From the NCBI GenBank assembly GCA_921293015.1, contig OV121096.1:23385729-23449728 (forward strand): a stretch of 64,000 nt of DNA, in the 5' to 3' direction. Every line of letters starts with the position of its first letter. The stretch's first letter is position 1. Shown piece by piece: positions 1-15,300 of this stretch. A program made the translations under genes and the position numbers. The notes beneath the pieces were generated by a model, which was not told the DNA's origin, did no database searches, and saw only the letters and a list, made by a program, of their open reading frames with translations. This stretch comes from Phorcus lineatus. Lineage: Eukaryota > Mollusca > Gastropoda > Trochida > Trochidae.

Positions 1-211
1 CAGTACATCTTATGTAATATTAAACTGTTATAGCCAGTACATCTTATGAGTTTTTCTACGATTAGCATGCAGTTGTCATCCCAACATGCAAAAGTGATTT
101 TCTCTGTTAATTTTATTTTATAGACGATATCTTTGTTGTTGAAGCTAAGAATTGTTTTCCTTGCTTGCCATGCGTTTTCTTCACACGATTACATGACAAT
201 CTCATGTCCAG

Positions 212-317
212 GTGCATGTGCTGCCCCCTACAGAATTGACCTTCCCCCCTACCAAAGTGGAAGCGGCAGTAGGCACCACCCTCCGTATCCCCCTACAGGT
301 TTCAGCACTGTATAAAG
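212..317 (+). CDS. NUP210: NUP210 exon 1 of window, with GC donor
   Basis: Encodes fragment residues 1-35, starting VHVLPPTELTFPP and ending PLQVSALYK plus one base. The acceptor is ...tgtccag before 212. The family-like peptide VSALYK only continues if the exon runs past the gt at 299 to a GC donor at 318 (aaag|gcgagt). That also gives the phase needed by the next exon. Confidence 0.87.
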
Positions 318-3300
318 GCGAGTAGAGTTCAGTAATTTGATATTTACCTTTGGCCCAAATATTCTCATATGTAGCTTTTTGCTGATGCTGATTTAGGTTG
401 TCATGAAGGAGTTATGATTCTCAACAATTGGCTGATCCGTGTGGTTTGACAGTATTTTAAACATCATGTCATTGAAGGGCATTTACATGTGGCAAAAATA
501 AGGATGGTAAGATAGGATATACCCAGGATCTTTATCTTCATAGTAAACACTTGTTATCCAACATATTTCCCTTTTCATGATTGATTCTGTTAAAAAAAGT
601 TTTAAGACATATGTTGTGACTTTTTATCAAAGAGATACTATAAGAGTTATGAATGGTATTATTTTGTACCTTGATCTATGGTATATTGTTTGCATTATAG
701 GTTAACCTGTACACCATAAAGACTTTACAATAGGTTGTTAGGTTATTAGAGTATATGATGACATTTCATAACTTCACTGTCAAAGTTTGGTTTCTTTACC
801 AATAGGAAATATGCACAAGTTCATTGACTGTCGAGAGATGCCCCTTAATGTGACATACAGCGACGGGACAGTCTTTGATCAACATCAGGGTGAGTAGAGG
901 AAATAGAGATGCAGTTATCAAAAGATGTTTATTTTTTCCTTTAAATGCTATTTAACAGAAAAAGAATTAATCTGGAGCTTTAATCTTTTTTTTCAATATT
1001 CACAAAATCTTCAGTTTAAATTTGAGACCTTTTATGTCGATTTTAATTTGCTGTTTTGAATAATTGATTCTATCTTATGTTTTTTTTGTTTTCACTGACT
1101 TTGCTGGCCTCAAACTATACAATTAGACACCAAAATCATGACTCTGCAATGATTAGTTAAAAAGTATTTTAAGTATTTCAATAAATTGGCGGCCATATTG
1201 AAAAAAATGGCGGAAATGGCCACTAGGGGGAGCTGTTGAGGTGGATCCACATCCAAAAATAATTAGTAGGCTCCATGCAATCTACGTACAAAGTTTCATG
1301 CTTTTAACCCAAAGTGCACGATTCTACCAAAAATTCTTCCTTAACCGCCCCACTATCAGGTATTAACTCTAATCCTCTGTTAGATATCTAGAAAGCTCTC
1401 TTGAGTTTCCATTCCTTGTAAGGAATGGAAATTTGTGCAGTCATCTTCTAGTGACCAATCTTGAATTTAGAATGTAAAGGAGAACTGTCATTTTCCTCTC
1501 TTACGAGGTACAGGAGGGGGACTTCATAAAATCTAAGAAGAAATCTTACTTCAAAGGAACGGATGAAACCAATGTCATTAACAATTAGCATTAACAAATT
1601 TGTATATGAGTGATCATTTTCAGCGACATTGTATCATGCCCATCACTGAAAAGTTCAGAGGTTGTTTAAGAAACTATTGTTCAGACTGTCACATAATTTG
1701 AATACATTATGTTTTACATATCTAGGGTTTATTAATATAAATGAATACCCTTCGGAGATCATTGATTCATCAAGACTACGATGATGTCCTGCAGGTGATG
1801 TGAGTCTCAGCACTGAAGGCTGTACTGTTCTCAGCTTCATCGCAGTCCATCAAGGTCACACAGAGGTCACGGCGTCTTACCAGATCGGCAACGTGCTCCT
1901 ACAGGACTCCATTACCATCGCTGCCTACAATCCTCTTAAGGTAGGACAGCTTTCGTCTTCAGACACTTTAACCTAGGATGGGAAACCGTCGACTGAAAAC
2001 AATAATAAAATTTTGCTAGTTTCGTTTCAGTCGTTTTCAGCACCCTACATTGAAACTTAAAAATCTTTAACTTTAATTTTTTTGAATGAGCATGTTAGTT
2101 TTATTTTGGAATGATCATCAACTGAAAACAATCTCACAGATTCAAATTGCTTTAGTTCAGCCACTCAGAAATGATTTCTTTAAATAATTAGAACTTTCTT
2201 TGTAAATCTAGTCTGTTGACCCTGAAAAAGAAGCTGTGATTGCCGTAGCAACGTCCAAAGAGATTTTGTTCCGTGGTGGTCCACAGCCTTGGGTATTGGA
2301 TTCATCGAGATACTTTCAGCTGTGTAAGTATAGTCAACAGCTTGATAGAAAAATGTAACACATGTGACAACAATTATTTGCACATTTTTCAGTCGTATAC
2401 ATGTTAGGTAAAATGCTGTAAATACCTATTTCTATATCTATGTTTATTCCCTGAGAGGGACTGGCACAAAAGATGTAGCGCGACTAGTGAACCCACGGGA
2501 CTAGTCAATTTTCATAAATCTAACTGGTACAAATTGATTGAATTCAGGGAAGTTAATCCCAAGGCTTTTCTGAAGTTGGTGCACTGCTTCAGTGACTTTG
2601 CTAGCCTTTTCCATGCAGTGTCGGCCTGTTTTTTATGTTCTGTGCTTTTTTTTCCTTTTGTATTTAAGTTTGATATTTGTGTGTTTTATCCCCAGTGAGT
2701 GCAGAGAAACCCTCCATCATCACCATGGAAAAGATGGATGTATTCAGCGTCAACAGTAAGTTTTTTACTGAATTTTCATTTAAACCAATTTGAAAAGATA
2801 ATGATATTTGTAACAAATTTTGATTTCTGATTAAGATCCATTGGTTTTGACCCAAAAGCTTATTACGCTTGCCATATCCCAAAGCAATGGAACATTCATT
2901 TGTCCAATATTGAATTAATTTGATTTGACACCAAATGATTTGTAGAGTATTCTAGTTCTGCACATTGAGTTAGTTTAACCTCACAGACGTGTTTTTGTGA
3001 TCCACATTCAACATTCTCTGCAAGGTATAACTCGAACCAATCACCATCACTTGCTCATTTGAGCCTTGCTGCATTAGGCCAAAATATTTAGTTTGAACGC
3101 CAAACGGTCATTCAATAAGAAATCCCAGGAGAATTTTGATTTGACTCAAGTTCAGGTACTGTGTCCTGAAGAGTTGGCACAGAGATGAAATGCAGCAAGA
3201 GTTAAATTAAACAGTGATTAAGACTGGCCCAAGTGTTTCCCTGTTTGGATAGCTGACCCACAAGTAGTGTTTTTTGTGTCAAGTTGACAAAGCATGCTAC

Positions 3301-6300
3301 ATTATTCTCAGCATCCCCACAAGCAGTACCAGGTAAGAATCAAGTTCTCGTGGTATTTACTTATCTTTGGGCTGTACTCGAAGGGCATATGTAGAATAAT
3401 CTAGAAGCTATACTGCATCAGGTTCATCTTTGCATTGTTTGACATCGCTATCAACAACAGAATAGGCATTGTAGAAAGTCGCCATTGTCCTGAAAAATTC
3501 CATTTTACAGATTTCATTTTTGCAAACCTTGATGGGTAATATTTGTAGTTGTGACAATACAGACATTTCACGTTACAAAGTGTATTGTGATATCTTTCAA
3601 CAATATGATTAAACACGATACCATCCTGATTCAGGGTAAAACGTATACGCTCTCACTCTCTGTAGTTGGCCGAAATTTTAGTGTGAACCATGGTAATAAA
3701 GCTGTTTGTTTTGCTGGATCCAAGATCACAGCTCGTACCTTGCAGTGGGGGTTATGTCCCAGAGGTATATAAGTGGAGCGACAATGTTTACATTTTACCC
3801 TGATACAGGATGATACAATACATATCATGGAATATTTTCAGGTATTTTTTTTTTTTACGTAAAGACCTACTTTCACATACACTCCATTTTTAGGCAAAAT
3901 AAATATTTTTACATCGACAATGTATATCATGATACCGAGAAAGTATCACTGATACGTGTATTATGAAATAAAGTATCATGATACTTGATACTACATTATC
4001 GCCCCACTGCTAAATATTTGTACCATGTTTCATACTACGTCACCACACCTCTAAATATTTGTACATGTATTGTTTGAATCTGTTCTTAATGTCATAACCA
4101 AATAAAACAATTAAACTTGTCACAATAGAAAATATTTATTAATTTTCTATGGTAGGGCTTATGTTAATATAGTTATGATGTAAGACAAATCGGGCCAATC
4201 AGACTATGAGCATGTACACACTCAAATCCTGAAGCAACTGCTTCAAAAACAGTTTTTTCAGTTCACAAATCTCATGTGTAATTTTGGATTTGAAAAAAAG
4301 CCTCTACTATGGTTCGAGTAAGATCAAAACAAGTTAGTGATAAAATTGTAATTAATTATGTCTTTTCCCTAATGGTAGAGTAACAGGTCCTCATGTGCTG
4401 GCACTCCTCTGTCTCTAGCCAATACAGCTAACCTTTGACAGTGACTGGGCCTATATGGCATTAATGCACCGTTTACCATTGGCTTTTGAAAAGAGGTATC
4501 CAATTTCAGTAAGAGCAGAATAGAACAGTGGTGAGCTTCAAATCAAGATTCGAATCCCGCCAGGGGCTTGACAACTTTGTCTGCAGTAGACAAAGTCTTA
4601 CCACACCTCACCATTTTCAGTAATAAAGTAATAAAAATTTCTTCTGCCTATGAATTTATGGCTTGAATGATATTTCCACATGCTCAATATAAAATACTTT
4701 GTCAGGATATTGGCATAAGTTCACTTCACACTATAACATTTATTTTTTTTCATTTCAGTAATTTATATATTTCATCTCCTTTTGAAATGTTGCATGCTTT
4801 TTTAGTGCAGTCAGAGGAGTGTGATTAATATTTTTTTTTTTTTTATTCATTATTTTCATCAGAAAACATATCCTATCTTTCTTTCTCTTTTCTTTCCGCG
4901 ACTGTCTTAGTTGCTGTCTGTGATCAGCCTCCTTCTGAGAACTATTTTGTAGTAGACCTCTCACACCCATCTGTTGAGCAGATGTATATCCCTCCGCCTC
5001 ACGTATCACTACACCCAAGCTGCTTAACATATGCACCAGCCCTGTATAGTGAGTTGTTGGTTTGTTGGGTTTCATTACGTGGATATTTGTTGAAACTTTC
5101 TGCACTTTTATGGTTGTACATATAGTTTGTATTTAGTGAATTTATGGTATTTTTTTTGTTTTTTTGGTCTGAGTTGGAAGATTTGATGTTCTGTGTGAAC
5201 GTTTTGTTGTTCTGTTTGACAATTAACAATTTTTTTTTATCTTAAACATATATTGCCCTAGATCAATTTTGTACTATAAGAAATGTTATGAAGTTCAACA
5301 ATAATAGATAATCATTTCAAAACTTATGGTTGTTTTACAAATCAGAAATAAGGAAGCCATAAGATTTCTTATTTAGTGCAATGTTTAAAATTTAAGAAAA
5401 AAATTTTACTTCATAAACTTTGTTTTCCTTGTCATTCCATAGATTTTTTCAAATATCATGCATTTTTTTCATATTATTGAGTTAAAACTTGATATTATTT
5501 CTTGATTGTTTCGCATGTTCAAAGTTCTATTCATTTCATATTTACCAAAGTTTGACCTATTTATGATAAAGCAAGGAGTAATATTAACATGATCAGTTGG
5601 CAACTAGAAATAATAAAGATGTTTATATTTGGAGAACTTGACTCATTGGACAATTGAGTTGAATTTACCAATTAATTCTAGCTTCACAACTTGTGCAACT
5701 TTAGGCTCTTAGATACTGAAATCTTTAGAAAGTAGGACAATTGAGTTGAATTTACCAATTGATTCTATCTTCACAACTTGTGCAACTTTAGGCTCTTAGA
5801 TACTGAAATCTTTAGAAAGTAGTTTTTATGACAACTTTTAGCTAAATTGTACCTTCATAAAAATGATGTTACTTTGTTTTAAGATAATAAAAACTTCAAT
5901 ATGAAAACAATATATATATTTTAGAATGGCAATAGTAATTTTTGATACAGTTAATTATCTTAATAAAGTTTCATTTCATTTGAAAATTGGTCTGAAGATT
6001 TTTAAAATATGAAACCTTATTTTTCAGCTTTTATGTTCTCAAAAAGTTGTCATTCATTTTATTTCTAAGAAATAAATGCATGAATATTCTTTTATGAAAT
6101 ATTCAAATTCTAAAAATAATCACTTAACTTTTCTCTGACTAGAATTTTTAAATTCATTTGCTGTATTTTCAGTCAAAGGGATGTTCCAGAGTGTTTGTGT
6201 AAATTGTTCCTCTTTTTGTCTTTCAGGAGGCTATCATGCATTCACAGTTTTGTGTAAAGACTTTGGCGAACAGGTAAGATACCTGAAAAACTGTTTTCAA

Positions 6301-9300
6301 ACTATTAGTCAGTACTTTCAGTTCATGTCTTCCTTACCTCTCAAATAAAATCAATGACCACGCGTCTCTCCAACACTTCTGGTTTGTATCGTAGCTAGTT
6401 ACGTATCCAATATGTCAGCAGTATTCATATTATTGTTCTTGTTTTATAGATAGATGGTGGTGGTTGGACTAAAATTGGGAAACTCATTATCAAAACAACT
6501 TTACGCACTTATATCAGAAGAAAAAGTATGCTTATCACTTTATCAGTGTATTGTGAATCAAATTTGGTCACTTATCTTCATTTTGTTGGTAGGTGTTAAA
6601 ATATATGAATAAAGGGGAAAATTATGCTTTGTTCCAGACGTTGACGCTGAAGGTTGGGAATGAGAAGACTGCGAGGAACATCTACCCTGCCTCGGAGCAG
6701 ACCCAGATCAGGTTATTTACTCTCTTTACCTTTCCCTTTTCATTTCAATCCCTGAATAAAAAATTATTTGAAGAATAGTCTATGACGCCATAAAATCATT
6801 GTTTGTGACGTATGGGAAGCAGGCCATTTTCTGGGCATTTCCATACGATACAATTGGAATTAAATTTGTAATGAACTAATGACTACACTCGAAAGTGTGT
6901 CATATGTGCAAATTTGTGTATTTTTGTATTTTTTGTAAATTTGTGCTCTGGTAATATAAAAATTCAGACTCGTTTCATTAATCTCTGTGTAAGATAACCT
7001 CTTTGCCGCAGGTTCCTGTGTGCCAAGCCAGTGGAGCTGCACCTCCAGCCAGTCCTGAACCTCGACCCCAGCCTCCCTCCCTGCCCCGTCACCCATGAGA
7101 CGCATCTACCGGTAGGTCTCGAAGGCATGGCAAGATTTTCTTGTTAACTTCTTTCTTTGTGACAAGTATATCATTTATTTGGTTGGAGACTTCATATTCA
7201 GGGTTTGAAATAAACAATATCTATCACAAGCCATTTTGGAACTGCCTTTCTGTAAGATTTAGACATAACGAATTGCAGCTAGCAACAAGTCTTTCAATGA
7301 CCATATCCTTTAAATTGTTATCTAGTCCTTTTAACAACCAGTTGTTACACTTTACTAGCCCAGCTCATTTTTCATAAGCCATGGCTACCGAACTGGTCCT
7401 AATTTTGAACTTTGAAAATGTAGATAAAATTGTTCCACTATTTTTAATAATGTGTAAGAGGGATACAAGTTAGAGTGGTGCAATCTTTAATGATTATGAT
7501 AACATGTTTGTTGTAATCAAATTGATCTGGCATGGAGTGAATGGAGAGAAGTTTATATGGTTGGATGAAAGATGTTGGGGAGGATTGTTTTATCTTTTGA
7601 CCTGTTTCATGCTTTAAGAGAAGTATTTAACTATATTAGCGTTTTGACAGGCAGCTAATGGCAGAAATTTTGGCGCCTTTCAGCAACTAATTTACTGACT
7701 ATTTGAGTTGCGCGTAAATATATAGTATGGCGTAGTTTCACAATGTTCAAGTCATAAGTATAACTCCCCGAATCTAGTACATACACCAGATTATTAGTGC
7801 ATGTTTAGCGACTCATCATTAGATTTTATCCACCTGTCTTTTCATGTGTAAAGTGTTGACCTTGTGTTATAAATCATTAGGTTCTTGAGGTACAGTGCCA
7901 ATGGCTCAATTTCTGAATTAGTATTTGAATTTCTACAAAAATAACTTTGATATTCAGATTCCAATCCACTGTGAGTATGAAAGAGATATCCTGGTCAGTG
8001 TTACCGACAGCGGCGGACGAAGGTTCGACAACTTCTCCTCGCTTGCCTTTGACTGGAGTGTGTCAAACACCCAGCTAGCCTCCATTCCAACCCCTCACGA
8101 ACTCGTCACTGATGTCTCGTCAGCCCAAGATGGAAGAAAGATTATCAGAAGTGAGTTCATTCTTATGTGAATAGTATTTTATAAATCTCTGTAGGCTGAT
8201 AAGAAATGGGATGCAGGTATGAAATGTCTTTTAAGATGATTTTTATATGAAGCAAATATCCTTTATGTTATTAAAGTTCATTTGAAAATTTTCATTTTGT
8301 TCACATTGAGTTTTATGGACACCTGACATTGAGTTATTGTTTTGTTTCTATTGAATAGCTTACCAAACACTGCAGCCTTCGGCTAAAACAGGAACTGTTG
8401 TTGTCACGGCAACCATCAAGAGTTACAACAGCAGATACCTGAGAACAGCTGGAAGCAAAATTGATGTAAGTAATTTTAGTTATGTTTATGTATAAATGTC
8501 TTTTCTTCATTATCCACTGGAATTTGTTCTCTATGTCTAAGATAATTCACTATTGAATGCTGTATTTAAATTTGATGTCGGTAAATTTGTTGAATGATCA
8601 AATTTCGTATTTCAGGAAACAATCCAGCCAAAAATCAGCAAGTCCATAGAGCTACTCCTTGTCCAGCCCTCTTTCATCTCTCCTGAACAAGTGTCCGTCT
8701 TCAACCATCCATCCAACAAGGTCAGAAGAATTATTTTTTAATCCGGAAAATAAAAGAGGGGGTTGGAGGGGTGGGATAATATTTTTCAAGTGTCCCAAGG
8801 ACCCAGTAGTTGCAAACTAGTGGTTTTAGTTATGTGTGGATTATGCAAGATGTTGGCGATACCGCTATGTTTATATCCAAACCTGGAAAGTGAATATTGA
8901 AACCTCATCATATTTGTCACTTTATTCCAATTTAAAAAATCTATTCCAGTGTGAAACATATATCTATAAACTTAACAATAGAAACCTGGTCAGATCAATG
9001 TGTAAATTTCGTATATCTCTCAATGATTTTAGAGTTTTAGATTTTATTTAGAGTAAAATATTCAAACTGAGAGCATTGTGATACTGGTCATGTGACAACA
9101 ATTATACCTTTTTATATTACAACTGTACCATGGGCAATGTGGCCTGAACTACTGCCAATAAAGATGATGAGTAGTTTCAAACCGCCTCCATGAAGTAAGA
9201 TTTGAAAAGGAGTCCTGTGGACTCAGGATTGTGTTGTCCATTGTGGGGACTATCAGTCAATGGTTGTTGGTTTCACTTTCTGCCATTAGTGTTGCAGGCT

Positions 9301-12300
9301 TTCTGCCGCCATGACACTTTGTACCTGATATGATTGAAAAAGTACCTTTTGAAGACAATTTAGATAAGGCAAGATGGCTAACATCTTCATTCTACCCTTG
9401 GAATACGTATTTAAGAAAATGATAATATTTCTCAAGACGCCCAGTCAGAGCTGTTAGTTTGTCAATTATTGATAATTATTTGTCAACTATTGAGGATTAT
9501 TTGGCGACTGTAGGGAATTATTTGTCAACTATTGAGAATTGTTTGGCAACCGTACGGACTTATTTGTCAATTATTGTGAATTTGTTTTGCAATGAGGAAT
9601 ATTTCATGCAGTTCTGCATTTATTAAGGGTGGTAGAGTCAATAATCTGTATGCTATACAGCAGTGATGTCATAGAATTTTGCTCATTGGGATACTAACTG
9701 AACTGATATTAAAGCAATGTTCACGACAATTTATGCCTTATCATCCAACTTCATGCTGGTCTTGTAATCAAAGCAAGAATGCAGGATGACAGTATTTTGT
9801 TTTGTGTGATGTGACATTAAGACTCCTGCTATTCATCTGTTTTCAGTTCAACTAACAAGACTTGGTCAGACAGGAGTCTTTTATTTGTAAATGATTTAAT
9901 TATTCATTTAACTTTGTTCTGGCATTTAATAAGTTGTTTTCAATTTCAGGTCACAATCGACGTGAAACAAGGGTCAGGTTACTTCTATGTGGAAGAATAT
10001 CATTCTGATGTAGTTGGACTGAAGTACGATGTCAGTTCAAAGTCTGTCTTGGTAAGTGTCTCACGGGTATCCAGCCATAGCACCATCAGATACTGAACAC
10101 CAGAATTTGTTTAAAAAAGAATTACCAAAATATTTTTTCTCATTTAAACTACCTTTAATGCAAAATATTTGTGATTCATTTAATTATGCTTCAAATATGC
10201 AGAAAGAACAGTAGGACTGCACAACAATTGGATTTATTGCATTGATTTAAATAAAGTTCTAGTTCTGCTCCACAACTGCAGCACTCCTATTGCTGAATTT
10301 GTCATGTTTTTTTGCTTATCAACGAGATGAAATTTAACATTTGCTTGTGATTCCTACCTATGGGTATGGCTGGCATTAGCCTCAGTCTTTTAATGACTTC
10401 TCTAAAATTAATGCGCAAAAGAAGACCTTACCTAATCTAACCCTATCGTGTAAAGAGATTTTAAATGGGCATTGTATGGTGTACAACCTCAAAACTTCTT
10501 TGATTCTCTGAAGTAAACCAGTAACATGCTGTTTCAGGTCAGTCCCCTAAAAGACGGCACACAGACCTTCACCGTGTACGATCTGTGTCTGGACAACGTT
10601 GAACATCCCGCTGGAACAGTGCACATATCTGGAGTTGGTAGCGTCCAGGTCATGGTTCTTGACAAGGTAGAAACTTATGATTAACATGAAGTAACCTTTG
10701 GCTCTCTGCATGCCTGGAATACAGCCACTTAGAATATGTTTGTACACATTAAAGTTCACAAATACTTTCAGAGCTTGTTTGTACCTGCCCTATACAACTT
10801 TTCTTAACCTTGAAACTTTATTTATTAGATTTGAATAGTTAATGATATATAGAAATTTAAATATATAAAATAATGAGAAGAAATAATGATCTATCAATTT
10901 ATTAAAAACCTATAATTATTTTATCCAGTAAAGAAGTTTAAGCAGTAATGGCGGACACTTAGTGCCTGGAGTATTTTAGTGTTTTATGGATGAAACTTAA
11001 GGTATTTTTCTTGTCTACTTGTTAGGTTGTAATGTAAGACTTATCTCCCCCCACTGTGTGATTCTGCCACCAGGTGGAGGTACGAAAGGAGCTAAAGGCG
11101 CGTGTACAGGTCCTTGACGTCCACGGCAATGCTCTTCTCTCAAGTTTCTTCTCTCTCATGAAACTGAAACTAGAACCAGCCGCTGACATCATCACTGTTA
11201 GGTAGGCTGGACTTTGGTACTCGACAAGCTTAAGGTGGGAGATTATTATAGACTGCCTTGCACTCAAGGAGTGGGTTTTTAGTGGTGTATCTTTGAGTAA
11301 CAAAATATAGTTGCAACGGCATATTTATAATCGTGTGATAAAATATTTATAAAAGTTATTATGATACATTGTCTTCGAAGAGCAGTCGAAATGTGTAATC
11401 TTTATTTTTAGAATGTTTTCTTATATTTTTGAGAATGGAAACTTAAACATTTTGTCTGAAAAGTCAGCTGTTTGTAATATTGTAAATTTAATTTTGATTG
11501 TAACACAACTTACCTGTAATCGTGATCTGATTGGGAAAATTTTAAATTTTTATCTTTGTTGAATGGCAAACAACACTCGCAAATTCACGAAAGCAAGTCA
11601 GCGTAAAATGATAGATTATCTCGACTAGATTTGACATGGCTCGTGATTTGGTGCTTCTATACTGGAAATTTTACAAATATCCTCTAAGTGAAGTACTTCT
11701 TCTGTACCACAGACCAACATCTGACAAGGACGACAAGCTCTCTGCACTGTACACGGTGTACGGAGCTGTGGTAGGTCACACATCTCTCACTGCTTCTGTC
11801 ACTCTCCCTACCAGCCAGGTCATCTACAGCTCGCCCAAACCTGTCGAGGTAAGTCTTGTGATAAATTGTTAAAATATGATAAATAGAATGGTGAAATCAG
11901 GCCATTACACCATATATTATTTCTTCGAAATAGAATATTTGCCACTGCCACCAAGATCTGCACCTAAGGCAGCTCCTTGCAGCCTCCCTCCCAAAGCTTC
12001 CAAGCTCAAGCTGAACCCTCCTACCCATTGTGGCATGACTCCCTTTAGCAGTCTTTTATACCGCAAACCATTGTATATTTGAATTGGATATGTATATCAT
12101 AATGATACACAAAAAGTCCAACATGTATCTAAAGTCAGAATTAAAGATCCCAAGATTTTACCCTCAAAATTATATCTTTGTTTTTGTGCTTTATGGCCCT
12201 AGTGACCTTGCTAAACTACTTCAAGTCAACTTACTTCATAAATACAAAGCAGATAGATAAATCCCACGTGAATAAAGGAGTTGTTGACAGATTTGATGGG

Positions 12301-15300
12301 AGGACCCTTTCTCCCAGAACTTCTCTTTAAGTGATTAAATCAACCTTTGTTTTCAGGTTTTCCCACCACTGAGGCTGGAGCCGAAGAACATGACACTAAT
12401 GATTGGAGCAAAATTCCAAGTAAGAACTAAGCAGATCTGTCTCAGGTTCTAATAATTTAAATATCTTGGATTTATGTGACATATCTCCCATCTCTGCATT
12501 TCAAATTTGCAAAATTAACACGGAATGATTTTTGAAATAAAAAATATCAAGAACAAAAAAATTTGACATAATTTATTTTGCACCTTAAATGAACTTTTAA
12601 CCATGGTTTTCAAGTTTCTAAATGATATTCTACAAGTACTTACAAGTTTTGCTTTTGGACATTTGGTATTAATTCCACCATGGGGTTTTGCTTTTACCAA
12701 CAGGGCTTCCACTGTTAGTGTGTTTTCTTTTCACCTCATAACATCAGAAACCAGGATGAAAAACGTATTTCTTAACAGTTTGTTAGAGTTGAAAGGGTTA
12801 AACCCCAACCTCCAAAAATAATATCTCTATTTTGTCATAGGTTTTAGCTACCGGTGGCCCTCAACCCCAGAGCACTGTAGAGTTCAGTATCCAGGACAGT
12901 CAGATATCCTCTGTGTCATCTAGTGGACTTCTCAACGCTCTGAAGCTCGGTAGTACACGTGTGGTAGGCAAAGCTGTGGGCACAGACCCAGTCACAGGGG
13001 AGACTGTTGTATACTCGCAGGTAGGTTTGAGCTGTAGCCTTTCATAGAGAACACCAATTTCCTGCCCGCTTAAAATCATTCTTTGTACGTCTCTACTATG
13101 CTCTCAGGTCATGCTTAGATGTTAGCTTACAAATATTCCAGATAGTTGGCCAATCAAGAAATAGTTTTGCAGAAATAAAATCAGCGGGGGGAAAGGAGAG
13201 AAAGATTTGATAAGAAGAATGTATTCTTCTATCTATGTCAATGCACTATTGGCCTCATTGCCATTCATAGTAATAAAATCTGTCTGTCTGGAGAGTAAGA
13301 GTCTATGAAAATGATCAAACTGTTTTAGGCTTGTTTTTCTGTTGCTATTACTTCATGTCACAGCCTGTTAGATTCTTATCGTTTTTGTCAATTATGTCCA
13401 TTTTTCCATGTAGTCACTTCATGTCTAGAATTGAACACAGTAACATCTCGGGGCATCTTTGAAAACTTAATGTCTATCTACTGTTGAAATTCACTTTATA
13501 TCAAGATACTATGCTGTTTGTAAACCATATCGAGCTCTGTGTTCATATAACAAGTTTGGATAATACAGAATTGTGAATGAGGAAGTTTGACTTTATTTCA
13601 GGATGATGCTATTGTAAATGTAGTGATGCTGGCCGGAATACGGATCTACACTCCACTGACTCGTCTACAGACCGGGACACAGGTACGCTGCTATTGGTTT
13701 CTTGTACTCATTCCAACATTGGAACTAAGTTTTACCTACATTTACTTAAATCATCACATTGAAAAAAGTTACTTGACCACTTCCCAAGAATTATTCAGAA
13801 TGTCTTTATAACATAAAAGTTGAAACTGAAGGGGTACTTGCCGAAACTATCTACCATGTTCCGATTTTGCAATCAATTTCTCCAAAAATTTACTCTAAGA
13901 CTCAAAAATTTATGTTTAGGAATTTCTGAGTCTCTTTGGGTATTTTAGGTTGAAGTCCATATCACTGTAATTGGAATTATTGAGAGGCTATGGTATTTTG
14001 GTAGATTTTGCCCTAGTCCAATAGTAATTGGCACACTTCATTTGAATAATGTCTGCATTTGTTATTCCAGATGCAAGCGTTTGCTGTAGGACTGACCGAG
14101 CACGAGACCCCATTCACGTTTGGCCCCTCCATCCCCCCTCTCTCCTTCCACTGGTCCGTCAACACGAGGGAAGTTGTCGCTCTCAAGTCAGTTTACCACA
14201 AGGTAAGGTTGTAAAGGGACCGCGGGACAAGGTTGTCAATGTGAAAATAGAAACCAAAGGAATACTGCAGCATTGACAAATTATATGACCTTGAATAATC
14301 ATTAGTTCAATATCAATCTGCTTTTTAAATAAATTTGGTGACTATCCATATTTTTTTTAAACCAAAACTTGTATGTTTTGAAACATTCCAGAATAGCCCA
14401 TCTCTTACTTGCCAGTTCTTGATTATTTCCCTCTCATTCACATGAATTAGCGACTTAAAATGGTACAGCACTTATCAGTTCAGCAGCCAAGGTGTTTATC
14501 ATTTTCCTTATTTCCCAGAGCAACGTGAGGCTGTCTGAAGAGAGCGACTTCGCTAGACGCCTGTTTGCGACTAAGTCCGGCCGGGTAACATTGAGTCTCC
14601 GAGTGACCCCCTCCCCACAGACCTCCAATCAGATCTGGAGTAACCTTGACCTTCAGGATGAGGTCCAGATAGAGGTGAGGTAATCCAGGAGGTCTTAATT
14701 CCATTTTGTGGCTAAGCTAGGGCTTAACTTCTTATCAAGATAACAACCCTTCTGTTTTATTGTGCTCCTATGTTAACATATCGAACTCATCTAATTTAGT
14801 CACAAGTCAATGGTTTGTTTATTGAGTTGAGACACCTCAAAGGCTTTAGTAGAATTTTTTACCAAAAGAGATAATTAAATAATTGAGGAATAATTATTGT
14901 TTTGGTGATATTTATAGCTAAATCATATAAAACTACCTAATAAATATGAGCTCTTGTTGTCTGAATGTCATTTATGATATTTATTGGCATATTCATAAGT
15001 ACAAAGATCTTAATCAGTCATAAAAACTATTCCTTCAACATTCAGTGTTGCACAAAAATGATGAAATACTCAAAATTTCGCCAGGTGTTTGACAAACTGG
15101 AGCTGGTAAACCCGAGTGTCTGTGATGGACAGATCATCATCACCCCCAACACAGAGACCAGCATCAGGACCAACAGGTGGGTGAAACAACAAACGGTATC
15201 AGATGGTGACGGACAAAGCTTTCTGTTAATGGTTGTGTACACATTTTAGTTGACATTGACTACAGTTTTAGTTAATGAGGGTGTACAGTTTCAGTTAATG

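Noticed and set aside
299-304. GT donor at 299 for the first visible NUP210 exon
   Set aside because: Would end the exon in phase 0 and shift the next exon out of the family-like frame; the GC donor at 318 fixes both.
1186-1350. Possible repeat with ggcggccatattg and aatggcggaaatggccact
   Set aside because: Looks like a dispersed repeat, but there is no second copy in the window and no terminal structure, so not listed as a feature.
4755-5105. 116-codon minus-strand frame
   Set aside because: Ends in a Lys/Asn-rich low-complexity stretch from an A/T run, has no recognisable domain, and lies in a NUP210 intron.
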